Assembly: GCA_001872315.1 (NCBI GenBank)
Contig: MNVZ01000023.1
Coordinates: 1-36,965, forward strand
Reading direction: 5' to 3'
From: Candidatus Pacearchaeota archaeon CG1_02_39_14
GTDB taxonomy: Archaea > Nanobdellota > Nanobdellia > Pacearchaeales > GW2011-AR1
Length of the DNA stretch: 36,965 bases
Part shown: positions 1 through 9,505 of the stretch, one piece after another
Position numbering within the stretch: position 1 is the first letter of the stretch
How the letters are laid out: each line of letters starts with the position of its first letter
Translations under genes and position numbers: made by a program
Notes under the pieces: generated by a model
Databases searched by the model: none
Seen by the model: only the letters and a program-made list of their open reading frames with translations
Told to the model about the DNA's origin: nothing

Positions 1-122
1 GCGACTATTATCCTGTAAGCGTACCCTAAAATTTTGGAAAACACAATCGCGACGAAGACTAGAACTGAAGCCCTTGCTAAAAACTTTAGAGAATCATTGA
101 GTTCCTGATTTTCAAGGCCCAT
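1..122 (-). CDS. Oligosaccharide flippase (Wzx/MATE-like), N-terminal fragment running off the window
   Basis: Reverse-strand reading from ATG at 122: MGLENQELNDSLKFLARASVLVFVAIVFSKILGYAYRIIVA; typical first TM segment of polysaccharide flippases; not in ORF track because truncated. Confidence 0.7.
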   Translation of the reverse strand, partial: MGLENQELNDSLKFLARASVLVFVAIVFSKILGYAYRIIV

Positions 123-175
123 ATTTAATGAAGAATTCTTCTGTTTATAAAACCATAGATTCAGCTTACATTCGA

Positions 176-1825
176 TTATTTAATCAGCTTCTCCTTTGCT
201 GATTTTAGAAAGAATCTCAGAAGGACCGGGTTCTTAAGAGCCAAATAGATGAGTCTGTAAGCATATTTGCTTCCAAGAAGTCTTTTTCTCCTTAATAGTG
301 AGGATAGCTCTACTATGAAGTTTTTTTGATGGAAGAACTCATTGAAAACTTCAGAATCCATATTATTTATTTTATTTAGTCTGAGGAGAGGTATTGAAAT
401 AAAGCAAGTATTTTTCTCGTTTAGCATGTCAATTTCCTTTCCTTCAAAAAAAGACCTGAATTTGGATATGTTTTTCATAAAATATTCATTTGAAACTGAA
501 ATCTGATTTATTGTCAAGGCCTGAGAGACCTTGCGCTTATCCAAAATGCCAAGTGCCCTAAGAATATTGGATGCGAGATAGTCTTTTAGAATTTTGTCAT
601 GAATGTAATAGTCGCAGCAGCTAATTTGTTTTTTTGTTTTTTCTAAGGAATAAGCCTGAAGATAGTCTTTATACCTTAGAGGGTTGGCATTTCCATTGGA
701 AAAAGTGATGTAATTAAATCTCTTAGCTAGAGTCTTAATTTCGGAATCGGACTTTTTCATGTCTTCTTTTGTCAATACTCCAATAGTACCTTTTGTTTTG
801 GGTAATTTGTGCAAGAAAATTTCTGGATTTTCTATTATTTTTTTAAACATTTTTAAAAATTCTTCTAGAATATTGCACCTCTTTATTGCTGCTTTGTAGG
901 AATTTCCAGCTACTTTTTCTCTTTCTTTTTCATTTTTCAAATAATATTTTATTTTTTCCAATAGATCGATGTCATTTCGAACCATAACAATTTCTTTGTT
1001 ATTCTTAAAAAATTTGAAATATCCTTCAAAATAATCCACCAAACTAAATGACTTACAGGAAGCGATTTCAAAAATCCTCCATTTAAAAGCTGATTTTCCA
1101 TATTTGTTTTTTGATAATCCCAGATTGATTTTTGTCTGGTTTATTATACCTGCCATTTCTACTGGACTTATATAACCCCGGCAAAAATCCTTAAATTCGG
1201 GGTAATTATCCCATCTTCCTCCAAATATTTTCAAATTTACTCCATTATTAATCAAGAATCTCATTGTTCCAACGCGCTCTTCTACAGCGTTTCCTACAAA
1301 CACTACGTCATAAATTTTCTTAAGATTCATTGGCCTGAATATTTCAGTGTTTATTCCAAGTGTTGGAAATATATTTTTTATGCTCTCCCTATAATAATTT
1401 TTTAAATAATTAATCTGATGTATAATTGTGCAATCCATGAATAAGGCGTGATATCTTTTGACAGAGTCAAAATCCTTGTCGTCATCCCCGGATATCGAGA
1501 TTATTTTCGTCTTAGGTGAAGCTTTCCTAAGCCTATCAAGAGTTTCAAATGTTAATTCATCCCTTCGGGAATTAATGAATATATATTCCGGTTTTTCCTT
1601 TTTGACTAATGAAATAAAAAGCCCTTCCATTTTTTTATATCCGTTTAATGCTGTTTCTTTCAGCGGGTCAAACAAAAAAACTTTTCCGAACAATTTTTTG
1701 AGCGGGAGGCAGTAATTCTGATACAGGGAGTCTCCCTTAACAGAACAGTTCAGAAAAGCAAACACAAGTTTTTGTTTTTTCAACGTCTTTTCAACTTTTG
1801 AGAAGGGTAAATTTTTATTTTTCAT
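176..1825 (-). CDS. CgeB-like glycosyltransferase with extra C-terminal domain
   Basis: 549 aa; GT1-like C-terminal lobe (IFGGRWDNYPEF...KWRIFEIASCKSFSLVDYFEG); close paralogue of 16398..18071. Confidence 0.75.
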   Translation of the reverse strand: MKNKNLPFSKVEKTLKKQKLVFAFLNCSVKGDSLYQNYCLPLKKLFGKVFLFDPLKETALNGYKKMEGLFISLVKKEKPEYIFINSRRDELTFETLDRLRKASPKTKIISISGDDDKDFDSVKRYHALFMDCTIIHQINYLKNYYRESIKNIFPTLGINTEIFRPMNLKKIYDVVFVGNAVEERVGTMRFLINNGVNLKIFGGRWDNYPEFKDFCRGYISPVEMAGIINQTKINLGLSKNKYGKSAFKWRIFEIASCKSFSLVDYFEGYFKFFKNNKEIVMVRNDIDLLEKIKYYLKNEKEREKVAGNSYKAAIKRCNILEEFLKMFKKIIENPEIFLHKLPKTKGTIGVLTKEDMKKSDSEIKTLAKRFNYITFSNGNANPLRYKDYLQAYSLEKTKKQISCCDYYIHDKILKDYLASNILRALGILDKRKVSQALTINQISVSNEYFMKNISKFRSFFEGKEIDMLNEKNTCFISIPLLRLNKINNMDSEVFNEFFHQKNFIVELSSLLRRKRLLGSKYAYRLIYLALKNPVLLRFFLKSAKEKLIK

Positions 1826-1841
1826 CTTTAATAATGACCCA

Positions 1842-2681
1842 TTAGAATAACTTTTTAAATTTTTTATTATTTGAAGATATGTGCTCTTCTAACGCTTCCT
1901 GCCAAGAGCGCAATTTTATTTTATTTGAATTCAAACACTCGCTGGGAGATCTTTTTACCTTTGAGCTGAATTCGGCCACAGTTTTCCTTTTTATTCTTAT
2001 ATTCCTTCCAGCATATCTAATAGCCTCCTCCACAAATTCAACTGCTGAAGCTCTTCCTTGGTTAGCTACATGATAGATTCCCGAACAATTCCTGGAAATA
2101 AGCTTTTTAATCTCCGTCACCAAGTCTTTTATATAAGTAGGAGAGCCCTCCTGATCGTATGTAGCAATTATTTCGTCTTTATCCATAACTAAATCGAGCA
2201 TTTTATCAAAAACCCCCTTCTTTGAGTCTTTGCTAGTCCCAAAAACCCATCCTGTTCTGATGACCAAATTTCTATCAGAACTTCCCAGGGCAAAAACTTC
2301 CGCAATATATTTCGTTTGGGCATAAATGTTTACAGGGTTTGGAAAACTATCTTCGTTAAATGAATCCTTAATTGAACCATTAAAGACGGATCCTGTGGAA
2401 AGCATAATTAAAGGAATTCCTCTTTTTTTCGCTTCTCTTGCAAGATGGTAAACGCCGATTGAATTTACCCTGTATGCATTCAGAGGATTTTCTTCTGAAT
2501 CTCTGATATTGATGCTTGATAAGGAGAGAATTGCCGAAGGATTATACTTGTCGCAGGCCAAACTTATGCTTTCCGGATTTGTCACATCAAACTCGGATTT
2601 GTCAGGTTTTATGCCAAAATCCAGGTTAGAACCGATCATACCGTGGCCCCCTGATATCAAAATTCTCCCTAAATCAGCCAA
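1842..2681 (-). CDS. dTDP-4-dehydrorhamnose reductase-like SDR
   Basis: ILISGGHGMIGSN nucleotide-binding motif, YAQTK (YxxxK), RTGWVFG; RfbD-like length. Confidence 0.75.
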   Translation of the reverse strand: MADLGRILISGGHGMIGSNLDFGIKPDKSEFDVTNPESISLACDKYNPSAILSLSSINIRDSEENPLNAYRVNSIGVYHLAREAKKRGIPLIMLSTGSVFNGSIKDSFNEDSFPNPVNIYAQTKYIAEVFALGSSDRNLVIRTGWVFGTSKDSKKGVFDKMLDLVMDKDEIIATYDQEGSPTYIKDLVTEIKKLISRNCSGIYHVANQGRASAVEFVEEAIRYAGRNIRIKRKTVAEFSSKVKRSPSECLNSNKIKLRSWQEALEEHISSNNKKFKKLF

Positions 2682-3906
2682 ATTGCATTACCTCCAGTTT
2701 GGGAAATGGAATAATTATTCTAAATGGCTCATTCAATTCTTTCAATCTTGACAAGAAGTAGTCTTTGTAGTTCCACGACAAAAGCAAATAGGTCTTTTGC
2801 TTGCCTTTTTTGATCTCCTCCCAAGTTTTTACAGGGATATGGACCCCGGGAGCAACCTTATTTTGCTTCAAAACAGTATCATCTACCAAATAGTCTATGT
2901 CATCGCAACCGATTTTGCAGTGATTTAGTATTACAACCCCTCTCGCAGGAGCTCCCAGACCTATCAATTTACCGTTTCTTTTCTTTTCTTCATCGATCAT
3001 TTTTCTCAACTCGTTTTTATAGTTCTCGACCTTCAGAGCTACACAATCATAAGTCTCGGGCTTTGTTAAGCCCGATTTTTCTTCCTCTTTAAGCAAGTTT
3101 TTTAAATTTTCTGAAGCAGGAATAGCATTTTCACTCTTCATCACAAAAACCCTCAAAGATCCTCCTTGTGTTGGAATTTTTTCGACATCCACAATTGTTA
3201 ACCCTGCCATTAAAAATGTCCTAACAAGGGAATAGAGTGAAAATGTGTATACATGCTCATGATAGATTGTATCAAATTGTCCATCAAGAATAGTTTCCAG
3301 TGCATAAACTCCTTCCATGACAAGATTTCCAGAATCTTTCATCACAATTCTCGCTGCTTTCAAAAGATCAATATTATCAGGTGTATGGGGTATGACATTC
3401 AATGCAACAATAAGGTCAAACTTTCCACGTGTTTTTGCTATCTCCGAGGCCGTGCTTGTGTCAAAAAATTCTGGCATATAATCTATCCCCTTTTCTTTAT
3501 TCATTTCAACCAAATTTCTTGCAGGATCAACTCCCAATAAATTTGAAGTATATTTTTTGAAAAATGAAAGTAAGGTTCCATCGTTAGACCCAATCTCAAC
3601 TATTTTGGTTTTGTTATTCACTTTAAATTTGCTAGAAAGATAATCAGCAACTTCATTCAAATGCGAAATATTTGACTTGGAACCGGCCGATAAATGGAGG
3701 TAGTTTCTAAATAATTTTTCTGAAGGGACTGTTTTTTCTAATTGAACGAGAAAGCAGTCAGGACAATAGGACAAATTCAGGGGATAAATTTCTTCATCTG
3801 CTATGTCTTTTTCATCAATAAAGGCATTAACTGGAGGCATATCTCCTAACTCTAAAAATCTTTTGATTCCTTCGTAACCACAAACCTTGCACTTCAAATT
3901 ATTCAT
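2674..3906 (-). CDS. Zinc-binding SAM-dependent sugar C-methyltransferase (TylC3/TcaB9-like architecture)
   Basis: N-terminal CxxC...CPDC zinc motif, VEIGSNDGTLL SAM motif, C-terminal GLGAPARGVVILNH domain. Confidence 0.8.
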   Translation of the reverse strand: MNNLKCKVCGYEGIKRFLELGDMPPVNAFIDEKDIADEEIYPLNLSYCPDCFLVQLEKTVPSEKLFRNYLHLSAGSKSNISHLNEVADYLSSKFKVNNKTKIVEIGSNDGTLLSFFKKYTSNLLGVDPARNLVEMNKEKGIDYMPEFFDTSTASEIAKTRGKFDLIVALNVIPHTPDNIDLLKAARIVMKDSGNLVMEGVYALETILDGQFDTIYHEHVYTFSLYSLVRTFLMAGLTIVDVEKIPTQGGSLRVFVMKSENAIPASENLKNLLKEEEKSGLTKPETYDCVALKVENYKNELRKMIDEEKKRNGKLIGLGAPARGVVILNHCKIGCDDIDYLVDDTVLKQNKVAPGVHIPVKTWEEIKKGKQKTYLLLSWNYKDYFLSRLKELNEPFRIIIPFPKLEVMQFG

Positions 3907-4006
3907 GGAAAATATTTAATTTGACCTCTTAAATACTTTATTATACCACAATCTCTTGTCTAATAAATGAAAATTCTTCAAAGTGCGTCCATCATTTACT
4001 TAGAGT

Positions 4007-5077
4007 CTATTTTCCATTATAATCTATAGCCCACCTAGGACTAGTTGCCACACTATACTCTACCAGTGGCTCTTTTAATACCTTTTTCATAACCTCCAGA
4101 TTGTAGTACTTCATGTCATCCATATCCCCAAGTTTCCCTGACTCAAAGGCCTCTTTTATTTCTTTTAAGGCATCTTCAATTCCATATAATGCATTGAAAT
4201 CACAAATCTTCTCAAACTTTCTGAAACTGACCATGTAAGATCTATTGTCCTTATTTTCCTCTACCTTTTCTATTCTGGAATTTGGAAAATAAGAGCTTAT
4301 GAGGGGGACAAGGTCTTTAATCATAAAGTTCAGCTTGCTGTTTCCAACATTGAAAACCTGCTTGTTCACTATGCTTGAATCTTCTGCGATGACCTTCATT
4401 ATCGCTCTTGAGGCATCTTTGACGTGAAGAAATGGCCTATATTGCATTCCATCTCCAAAAAGCAAGATGCTTTTTCCCTGTAATGCCCTTTTAGCCATGA
4501 CATTGACGGCAAGATCAAACCTCATTCTTGAAGAGTATCCAAAAAGAGTCGCAAATCTTAGTGTTGTCACAGAAAAATTTGAGTCTGCTAATGGTAGCAG
4601 CTCATTTTCGCATTGCAATTTAGAGAGAGCATATAAGGTTACAGGACCTACTTGTGACTGCTCATCAAGAAAATTTGAGCCGCTTGCCCCGTAAACGCTG
4701 CAAGATGAAATAAATATAAATTTTTTCACACCTTCTGCTTTTGCCCGTCTTGCCAGGGACATTGTTGCCAGAAAGTTCGTCTGAATTGTTAAATTGGGGT
4801 CAAGGTCTCCTGAAGGGTCATTTGACATTCCTGATAGATGCACCACCGCATTAACACCCTTAAACAGATTTGGGACATTTTCATGATGCGCAACGTCAAG
4901 CTCTGTGATGGTAAGGTTTGGATTTGAAAGATGCTTCTCGAGAGAATTTTTTCCAAAATAAAAGATATCTATTACATGCACTCTGTATCCAGCTTCTAGA
5001 AGCAAAGGGACCAGAACGCTTCCCAAATATCCTGCCCCACCAGTAACAATGATAGTTCCTTTTTTTTCAAATTCCAT
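4007..5077 (-). CDS. NAD-dependent epimerase/dehydratase family SDR
   Basis: VTGGAGYLGS, SSCSVYG, YALSK (YxxxK); lacks TDE of 4,6-dehydratases. Confidence 0.85.
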   Translation of the reverse strand: MEFEKKGTIIVTGGAGYLGSVLVPLLLEAGYRVHVIDIFYFGKNSLEKHLSNPNLTITELDVAHHENVPNLFKGVNAVVHLSGMSNDPSGDLDPNLTIQTNFLATMSLARRAKAEGVKKFIFISSCSVYGASGSNFLDEQSQVGPVTLYALSKLQCENELLPLADSNFSVTTLRFATLFGYSSRMRFDLAVNVMAKRALQGKSILLFGDGMQYRPFLHVKDASRAIMKVIAEDSSIVNKQVFNVGNSKLNFMIKDLVPLISSYFPNSRIEKVEENKDNRSYMVSFRKFEKICDFNALYGIEDALKEIKEAFESGKLGDMDDMKYYNLEVMKKVLKEPLVEYSVATSPRWAIDYNGK

Positions 5078-5130
5078 TTTCTACAGATTAGCCATTTTTT
5101 AGAGATTTATAAATTTTTAGATAGAAAAGG

Positions 5131-6312
5131 CTAAAACTGTTTTTCCTTAAGAAGTGATTCTGCTGCATTTATTACCTGATCCACACCTATATTCTTCAGG
5201 CAGTTGTAATTGTCCCTGAATGGGAGCTTTCTCATGCTCTTATAGCATCTTCCTCTATCTACTAATATTCTGTGCCTTGGGCTGTCAGTTGGCCAAGCAC
5301 CTACAGATTCAGGTATAGAGGACCCCATTAATTCAACAATTCTTGCGTTTATAGGATATTGATAAGCAAGATGAACTATACTTGTATCTGTTGCAATCAA
5401 AAGACTGGTTTTTTTCAGAAGGCATCCAACTTCCCTTATTGAAAGCATACCACAAGCATTTATCATCATTTCCTTGTTCCGACAATGCTTTTTTATTTCG
5501 TCAAATAATATCTGCTCGCTCTTTGTTCCTGTAACAACTATTTTGTATCCTTTTTGGGAGAAATGGTCTGCAACCTCCGCATATCTTTCAAGGTTCCATA
5601 AATGCGGAGGCCATTTTCCCTCTTTATATGCTTCAGACACATATTTCCCCCCGGGATGAATTATTATGAACTTGCTAAGATTATTTTTTCTTATGAATGA
5701 ATCGGCTTTTTTGTTTTCCTGTCTGGTGAATTCCAAAAATGGCTTTTTTTCCCTGAATTTGAATCCGAGCGCCTCAAACATCCTGAACCTTCCACCAACC
5801 ATATGGTCACCGATTCTTGCCAGTGTTTTCCTTGTATAGCCGAAGCTTTTTCTTCTCATAAGCCCCCTCAACCCAAAATGAGTGGTTCCAACTCTGTATG
5901 GGATAAAGCTAAAATCGTTGGTGTTCAGATTACCAGGATTTAGAAAAACAACTGCCTGAATTTTTTTTTTCCTTAATTTATTCAGACTATCCTTCCCAGA
6001 GTATTCTATAAAATTCATCATTTTTGCCCTCCCGAATTGTTTTATTGTGCTCCTATCACAAAATACCGAAAGGTTTATTTGGGGATGCTGTTTCTTAAAT
6101 GAGTTCAGCACCCCGAGAGTCACAAAGTCTCCTCCAACATTTCCTTTTTCTTGATTTACTAAGACAACTAAAATATTCTTGATTTTTCTGGTTTCAAGAT
6201 TCTTTATTCTTGCAGAATCAAAGAGGAACCACAAAAGATAATCAAAAGCCGAGGCTATTTTTCTCGCTTCCATGTGAATCTGGTTTTTTAGTTTGAATAT
6301 CCAGTCAAACAT
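5131..6312 (-). CDS. Glycosyltransferase family 9 (heptosyltransferase-like)
   Basis: Two-lobe GT9 pattern: IIIHPGGKY...W...RYAEVADHFSQKGYKIVVTGTKSE...LLIATDTSIVHLA. Confidence 0.8.
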   Translation of the reverse strand: MFDWIFKLKNQIHMEARKIASAFDYLLWFLFDSARIKNLETRKIKNILVVLVNQEKGNVGGDFVTLGVLNSFKKQHPQINLSVFCDRSTIKQFGRAKMMNFIEYSGKDSLNKLRKKKIQAVVFLNPGNLNTNDFSFIPYRVGTTHFGLRGLMRRKSFGYTRKTLARIGDHMVGGRFRMFEALGFKFREKKPFLEFTRQENKKADSFIRKNNLSKFIIIHPGGKYVSEAYKEGKWPPHLWNLERYAEVADHFSQKGYKIVVTGTKSEQILFDEIKKHCRNKEMMINACGMLSIREVGCLLKKTSLLIATDTSIVHLAYQYPINARIVELMGSSIPESVGAWPTDSPRHRILVDRGRCYKSMRKLPFRDNYNCLKNIGVDQVINAAESLLKEKQF

Positions 6313-6353
6313 TACCTATAAGTCCCGAAGGTTTTATAAATCTTCATCAAAGA

Positions 6354-7292
6354 TTAATTTTTTTCAGAAATTTGTGATAAAAATCCTTCATATGCCAAAA
6401 CCATACCTTCTTCCAAAGAAACTCTTGGCTGCCAACCCAACCCTTTTATTTTAGAAGAATCTAAGAGCTTTCTCATCATCCCGCTTGGCTTTGTTATATC
6501 AAAAAATACCCTCCCCTTGTAACCTACTGTCTGCCTAACAACTTCGGCTATTTCTCCAACCGAATAGTCTCTTCCAGTTCCCACGTTTATAGGATCTGGA
6601 GATTCGTAAGTATCCATTAAAAACAAACATGCTTGAGCCAAATCATCAACATACAAAAGCTCCCTTCTCCTTTCCCGACTTCCCGAAATAGAAATTGATT
6701 CTAAATCCTCTTTTTTTGCCTCGTGACATCTTCTTATCAAGGTCGGAACAATATGTGAATTAACCAAGCCATAATTATCTCTTGGTCCAAACAGACTTGC
6801 CGGAATGACTGAAATAAATCTTGCACCATACTGCCTGCTAAAAGCATTGCACATTTCAATCCCTGCCAGTTTTGCTACAGCAAAGGGCTGATTTGTAGGC
6901 TCTAACCGGCCTGTGAATAAAGCTTCCTCATTCATCGGCTGTTCGCATTCCTTAGGATATGCACAATTGCTTCCAAGATAAAGAAGTTTTTTCACTCCAG
7001 TCTTCCAAGCAGAAACAAGAACGTTAGTCTGCATTTGAATATTGTCCGTAATGAATTCTGCTCTTCTTGTATTATTTGCCTGCAGACCTCCAACTCTCCC
7101 GGCGGCAAAAAAAACATAATCTGGTTTTTCGGAAGCAAAAAAGTCTTTTGTAGCTCTTTGGTCACACAAGTCAATTTGGCCATGTGGAACGAGAGCAAGG
7201 TTGCGGAAACCCCTTTCCTTTAGGGCCCTTACAATCGCAGAACCAACAAGCCCCGTATGTCCTGCAACATATACTTTTTCATCTTCTTTCAT
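6354..7292 (-). CDS. GDP-L-fucose synthase (GMER/ColC) homologue with Tyr-to-Phe substitution in YxxxK
   Basis: GHTGLVGSAIVRAL, GSNCAYPK, EPTNQPFAVAKLAG, FGPRDNYGLVNSHIVP; aligns along its length with WcaG/Fcl. Confidence 0.85.
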   Translation of the reverse strand: MKEDEKVYVAGHTGLVGSAIVRALKERGFRNLALVPHGQIDLCDQRATKDFFASEKPDYVFFAAGRVGGLQANNTRRAEFITDNIQMQTNVLVSAWKTGVKKLLYLGSNCAYPKECEQPMNEEALFTGRLEPTNQPFAVAKLAGIEMCNAFSRQYGARFISVIPASLFGPRDNYGLVNSHIVPTLIRRCHEAKKEDLESISISGSRERRRELLYVDDLAQACLFLMDTYESPDPINVGTGRDYSVGEIAEVVRQTVGYKGRVFFDITKPSGMMRKLLDSSKIKGLGWQPRVSLEEGMVLAYEGFLSQISEKN

Positions 7293-8429
7293 TTACCTGA
7301 ATTTTTCATACATATGGAGACTTTCTGTGATGTGATCCAAATCTGACCTATTAAGACCCTGATGAACTCCAATATGGAGACCATTATCTCCGACATATTC
7401 TGCCTCTGGAAATTCTCCGAGTTGATGTCCAAGAAAAGCAAAGCCCCTATGTTGCGTGGGCATGCTCCCAAAGTTTCTTTTACAATTTATTGATAAGTCT
7501 TGCAGATGCTGATAGAGTCCTGTATAGTCCAAGCTTGGATCTCTCAAGGTAACGCTAAATCCATGAGGGCATATAACCTCATCCCTGCCCTCCTCACTAA
7601 ATAAAACAAATTTGCTAAGGTCTTTATTTTGATCCCACAAATATTTTAAGTTGTCCTTTCTTGTTTCAAAAACATTCCAGAAATCCTCTAAATGTGCTCT
7701 TCCAATTGTAGCATGAAAATCACTCATTTTTAAATTTAATCCTGGAAGTATGTGATCCATATATTGAGAGCCGGCAACCCTTCCGTGATTCCTGACAGCC
7801 CTTACGCTATTTGCTAGGTCCTCTCTGGCTGCAGAAACCATTCCCCCCTCTCCGGCCCAAACCAAGTGAGCCATATAGAAACTAAACGTGGCCATGTCAC
7901 CGAAGCTTCCTATGAATTGTCCTTTGTACTTTGCCCCATGAGCCTCGCAAGAATCTTCTATTACAAAAAGATCATGTCTTCTGGCTATATCCATAATCCT
8001 GTCCATCTCACAAGGCTTTCCCATTGTATGGACGGGCATTATTGCTCTTGTTCTATCTGTTATTCTTTCTTCTATTAAGCCTGGATCTATATTCAATGTT
8101 TCTCTGCTAATATCAGCAAAAACAGGTTTAAATCCTGCAGCTAAGGGAGCGTTAACCACTGAAATCCATGCAAGGGCAGGGACTATCACTTCATCTCCTC
8201 TTTCTGCTCCGTGATTATAAAGCGCTAACAAAGCCCCAATATCTGCTGCAGTTCCCGAAGCAACGGAAACGTTATGCTTATAATCAAACAAGGCTCCCCA
8301 CTCATCCCCAAATCTTTCAGCCTCTTGCCACGCCACTGCTGTTGGAAGAAATTTCCCTTCTGCGACTCTTTCCAGGTTGGATTTTGCTTTTTGAGATAAT
8401 TCCCCAAATCCAAATTCAACTCTCGCCAT
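7293..8429 (-). CDS. DegT/DnrJ/EryC1/StrS-fold PLP enzyme, predicted ColD/RfbH-type sugar 3-dehydratase
   Basis: SGTAADIGALLAL, VIEDSCEAHGAKYKG, FSFYMAHLVWAGEGGMV with His where aminotransferases have the PLP-Lys. Confidence 0.85.
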   Translation of the reverse strand: MARVEFGFGELSQKAKSNLERVAEGKFLPTAVAWQEAERFGDEWGALFDYKHNVSVASGTAADIGALLALYNHGAERGDEVIVPALAWISVVNAPLAAGFKPVFADISRETLNIDPGLIEERITDRTRAIMPVHTMGKPCEMDRIMDIARRHDLFVIEDSCEAHGAKYKGQFIGSFGDMATFSFYMAHLVWAGEGGMVSAAREDLANSVRAVRNHGRVAGSQYMDHILPGLNLKMSDFHATIGRAHLEDFWNVFETRKDNLKYLWDQNKDLSKFVLFSEEGRDEVICPHGFSVTLRDPSLDYTGLYQHLQDLSINCKRNFGSMPTQHRGFAFLGHQLGEFPEAEYVGDNGLHIGVHQGLNRSDLDHITESLHMYEKFR

Positions 8430-8539
8430 GAATTTTTGTAAGATGCCTAGTTTAAAAACATATCTGGGGCCTGAAACAAGGTTAAAAAGGTTATAGTAGA
8501 GAACATATTATTTTATAAAACCCAAATTGATTTTTTTTA

Positions 8540-9490
8540 ATGGCGAAAGAAAGAGTTTTAATAACTGGGGGAGCAGGATTTTTAGGAAACGTTCTTACGC
8601 GCCGTTTTCTTGGAGAAGGGCATAAAGTCACTTGCCTAGATAATTTGATGTATAGGCAAGATCAGTCAATAATGCCTCTGGCCGCAAACCCTGATTTTGA
8701 GTTTGTATTTGGAGATGTAAGAGATAGGGCTTTAATGGAAGAACAGGTTCCGAGACACGATATAGTTTTTCACATGGCTGCAATTGTAGGCGCTCCTGCT
8801 TCAGAGCAGAGGCCTTTTGATACAAAATCTATTAATCAGGATTCAGTTGCCATTCTGGAGAGTGTAAGAGGGAAAGGGCAGAAAGTTGTCTTTCCAAACA
8901 CTAACTCGGGCTATGGAACGAAATCCGGTCAGTTTCATTGTGATGAAACAACTCCCTTGGAGCCTATTTCTTTATATGGTGTGACAAAATGTGCCGGAGA
9001 GGATATTCTTCTTCAATCAGGCAAGGGGGCTGTTGTTTATAGGTTAGCAAGTGTTTTTGGAATTTCTCCTAGGATGAGACTTGATTTATCTTTCCATGAC
9101 ATGGTTTTGCAGGCATTATCGACAGGAGCAATTGTTATGTCTGAAGGAAGTTTCACTAGAAATTATGTCCACATACAAGATGTAGCGTCTGGGTTCCAGC
9201 ATGCTATCCAAAATTATGACTCTATGGTTGGAGAGGCATTTAATTTGGGATCTGATGGAGCAAATATTACAAGAAAAGATCTCGCTATGAAAGTTTCACA
9301 ACGTATTCCTGGGACCGTTGTTTATGAGAATGAGGGAAAAGCGGATCTCGACAAAAGAAACTACCTTGTCTCGAATGAAAAATTAAGAAGAGTGGGATTT
9401 GAAGCAAATAGGACAATTGATCAAGGAATAGAAGAGGTAAGAAGAGGACTAGCAATAATGCTTAAGAATAATCCATACAGAAATGTTTAG
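8540..9490 (+). CDS. NAD-dependent epimerase/reductase family SDR
   Basis: VLITGGAGFLGN, TNSGYG, YGVTK (YxxxK); similar to 4007..5077. Confidence 0.85.
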   Translation: MAKERVLITGGAGFLGNVLTRRFLGEGHKVTCLDNLMYRQDQSIMPLAANPDFEFVFGDVRDRALMEEQVPRHDIVFHMAAIVGAPASEQRPFDTKSINQDSVAILESVRGKGQKVVFPNTNSGYGTKSGQFHCDETTPLEPISLYGVTKCAGEDILLQSGKGAVVYRLASVFGISPRMRLDLSFHDMVLQALSTGAIVMSEGSFTRNYVHIQDVASGFQHAIQNYDSMVGEAFNLGSDGANITRKDLAMKVSQRIPGTVVYENEGKADLDKRNYLVSNEKLRRVGFEANRTIDQGIEEVRRGLAIMLKNNPYRNV

Positions 9491-9505
9491 GTATCTACAA
9501 GTAAA

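Noticed and set aside
1458-1715. Plus-strand 85-aa ORF inside the glycosyltransferase
   Set aside because: Fully antisense to a strong homologous CDS; same judgement for other nested opposite-strand ORFs such as 3253..3540, 10243..10638 and 27734..28237.
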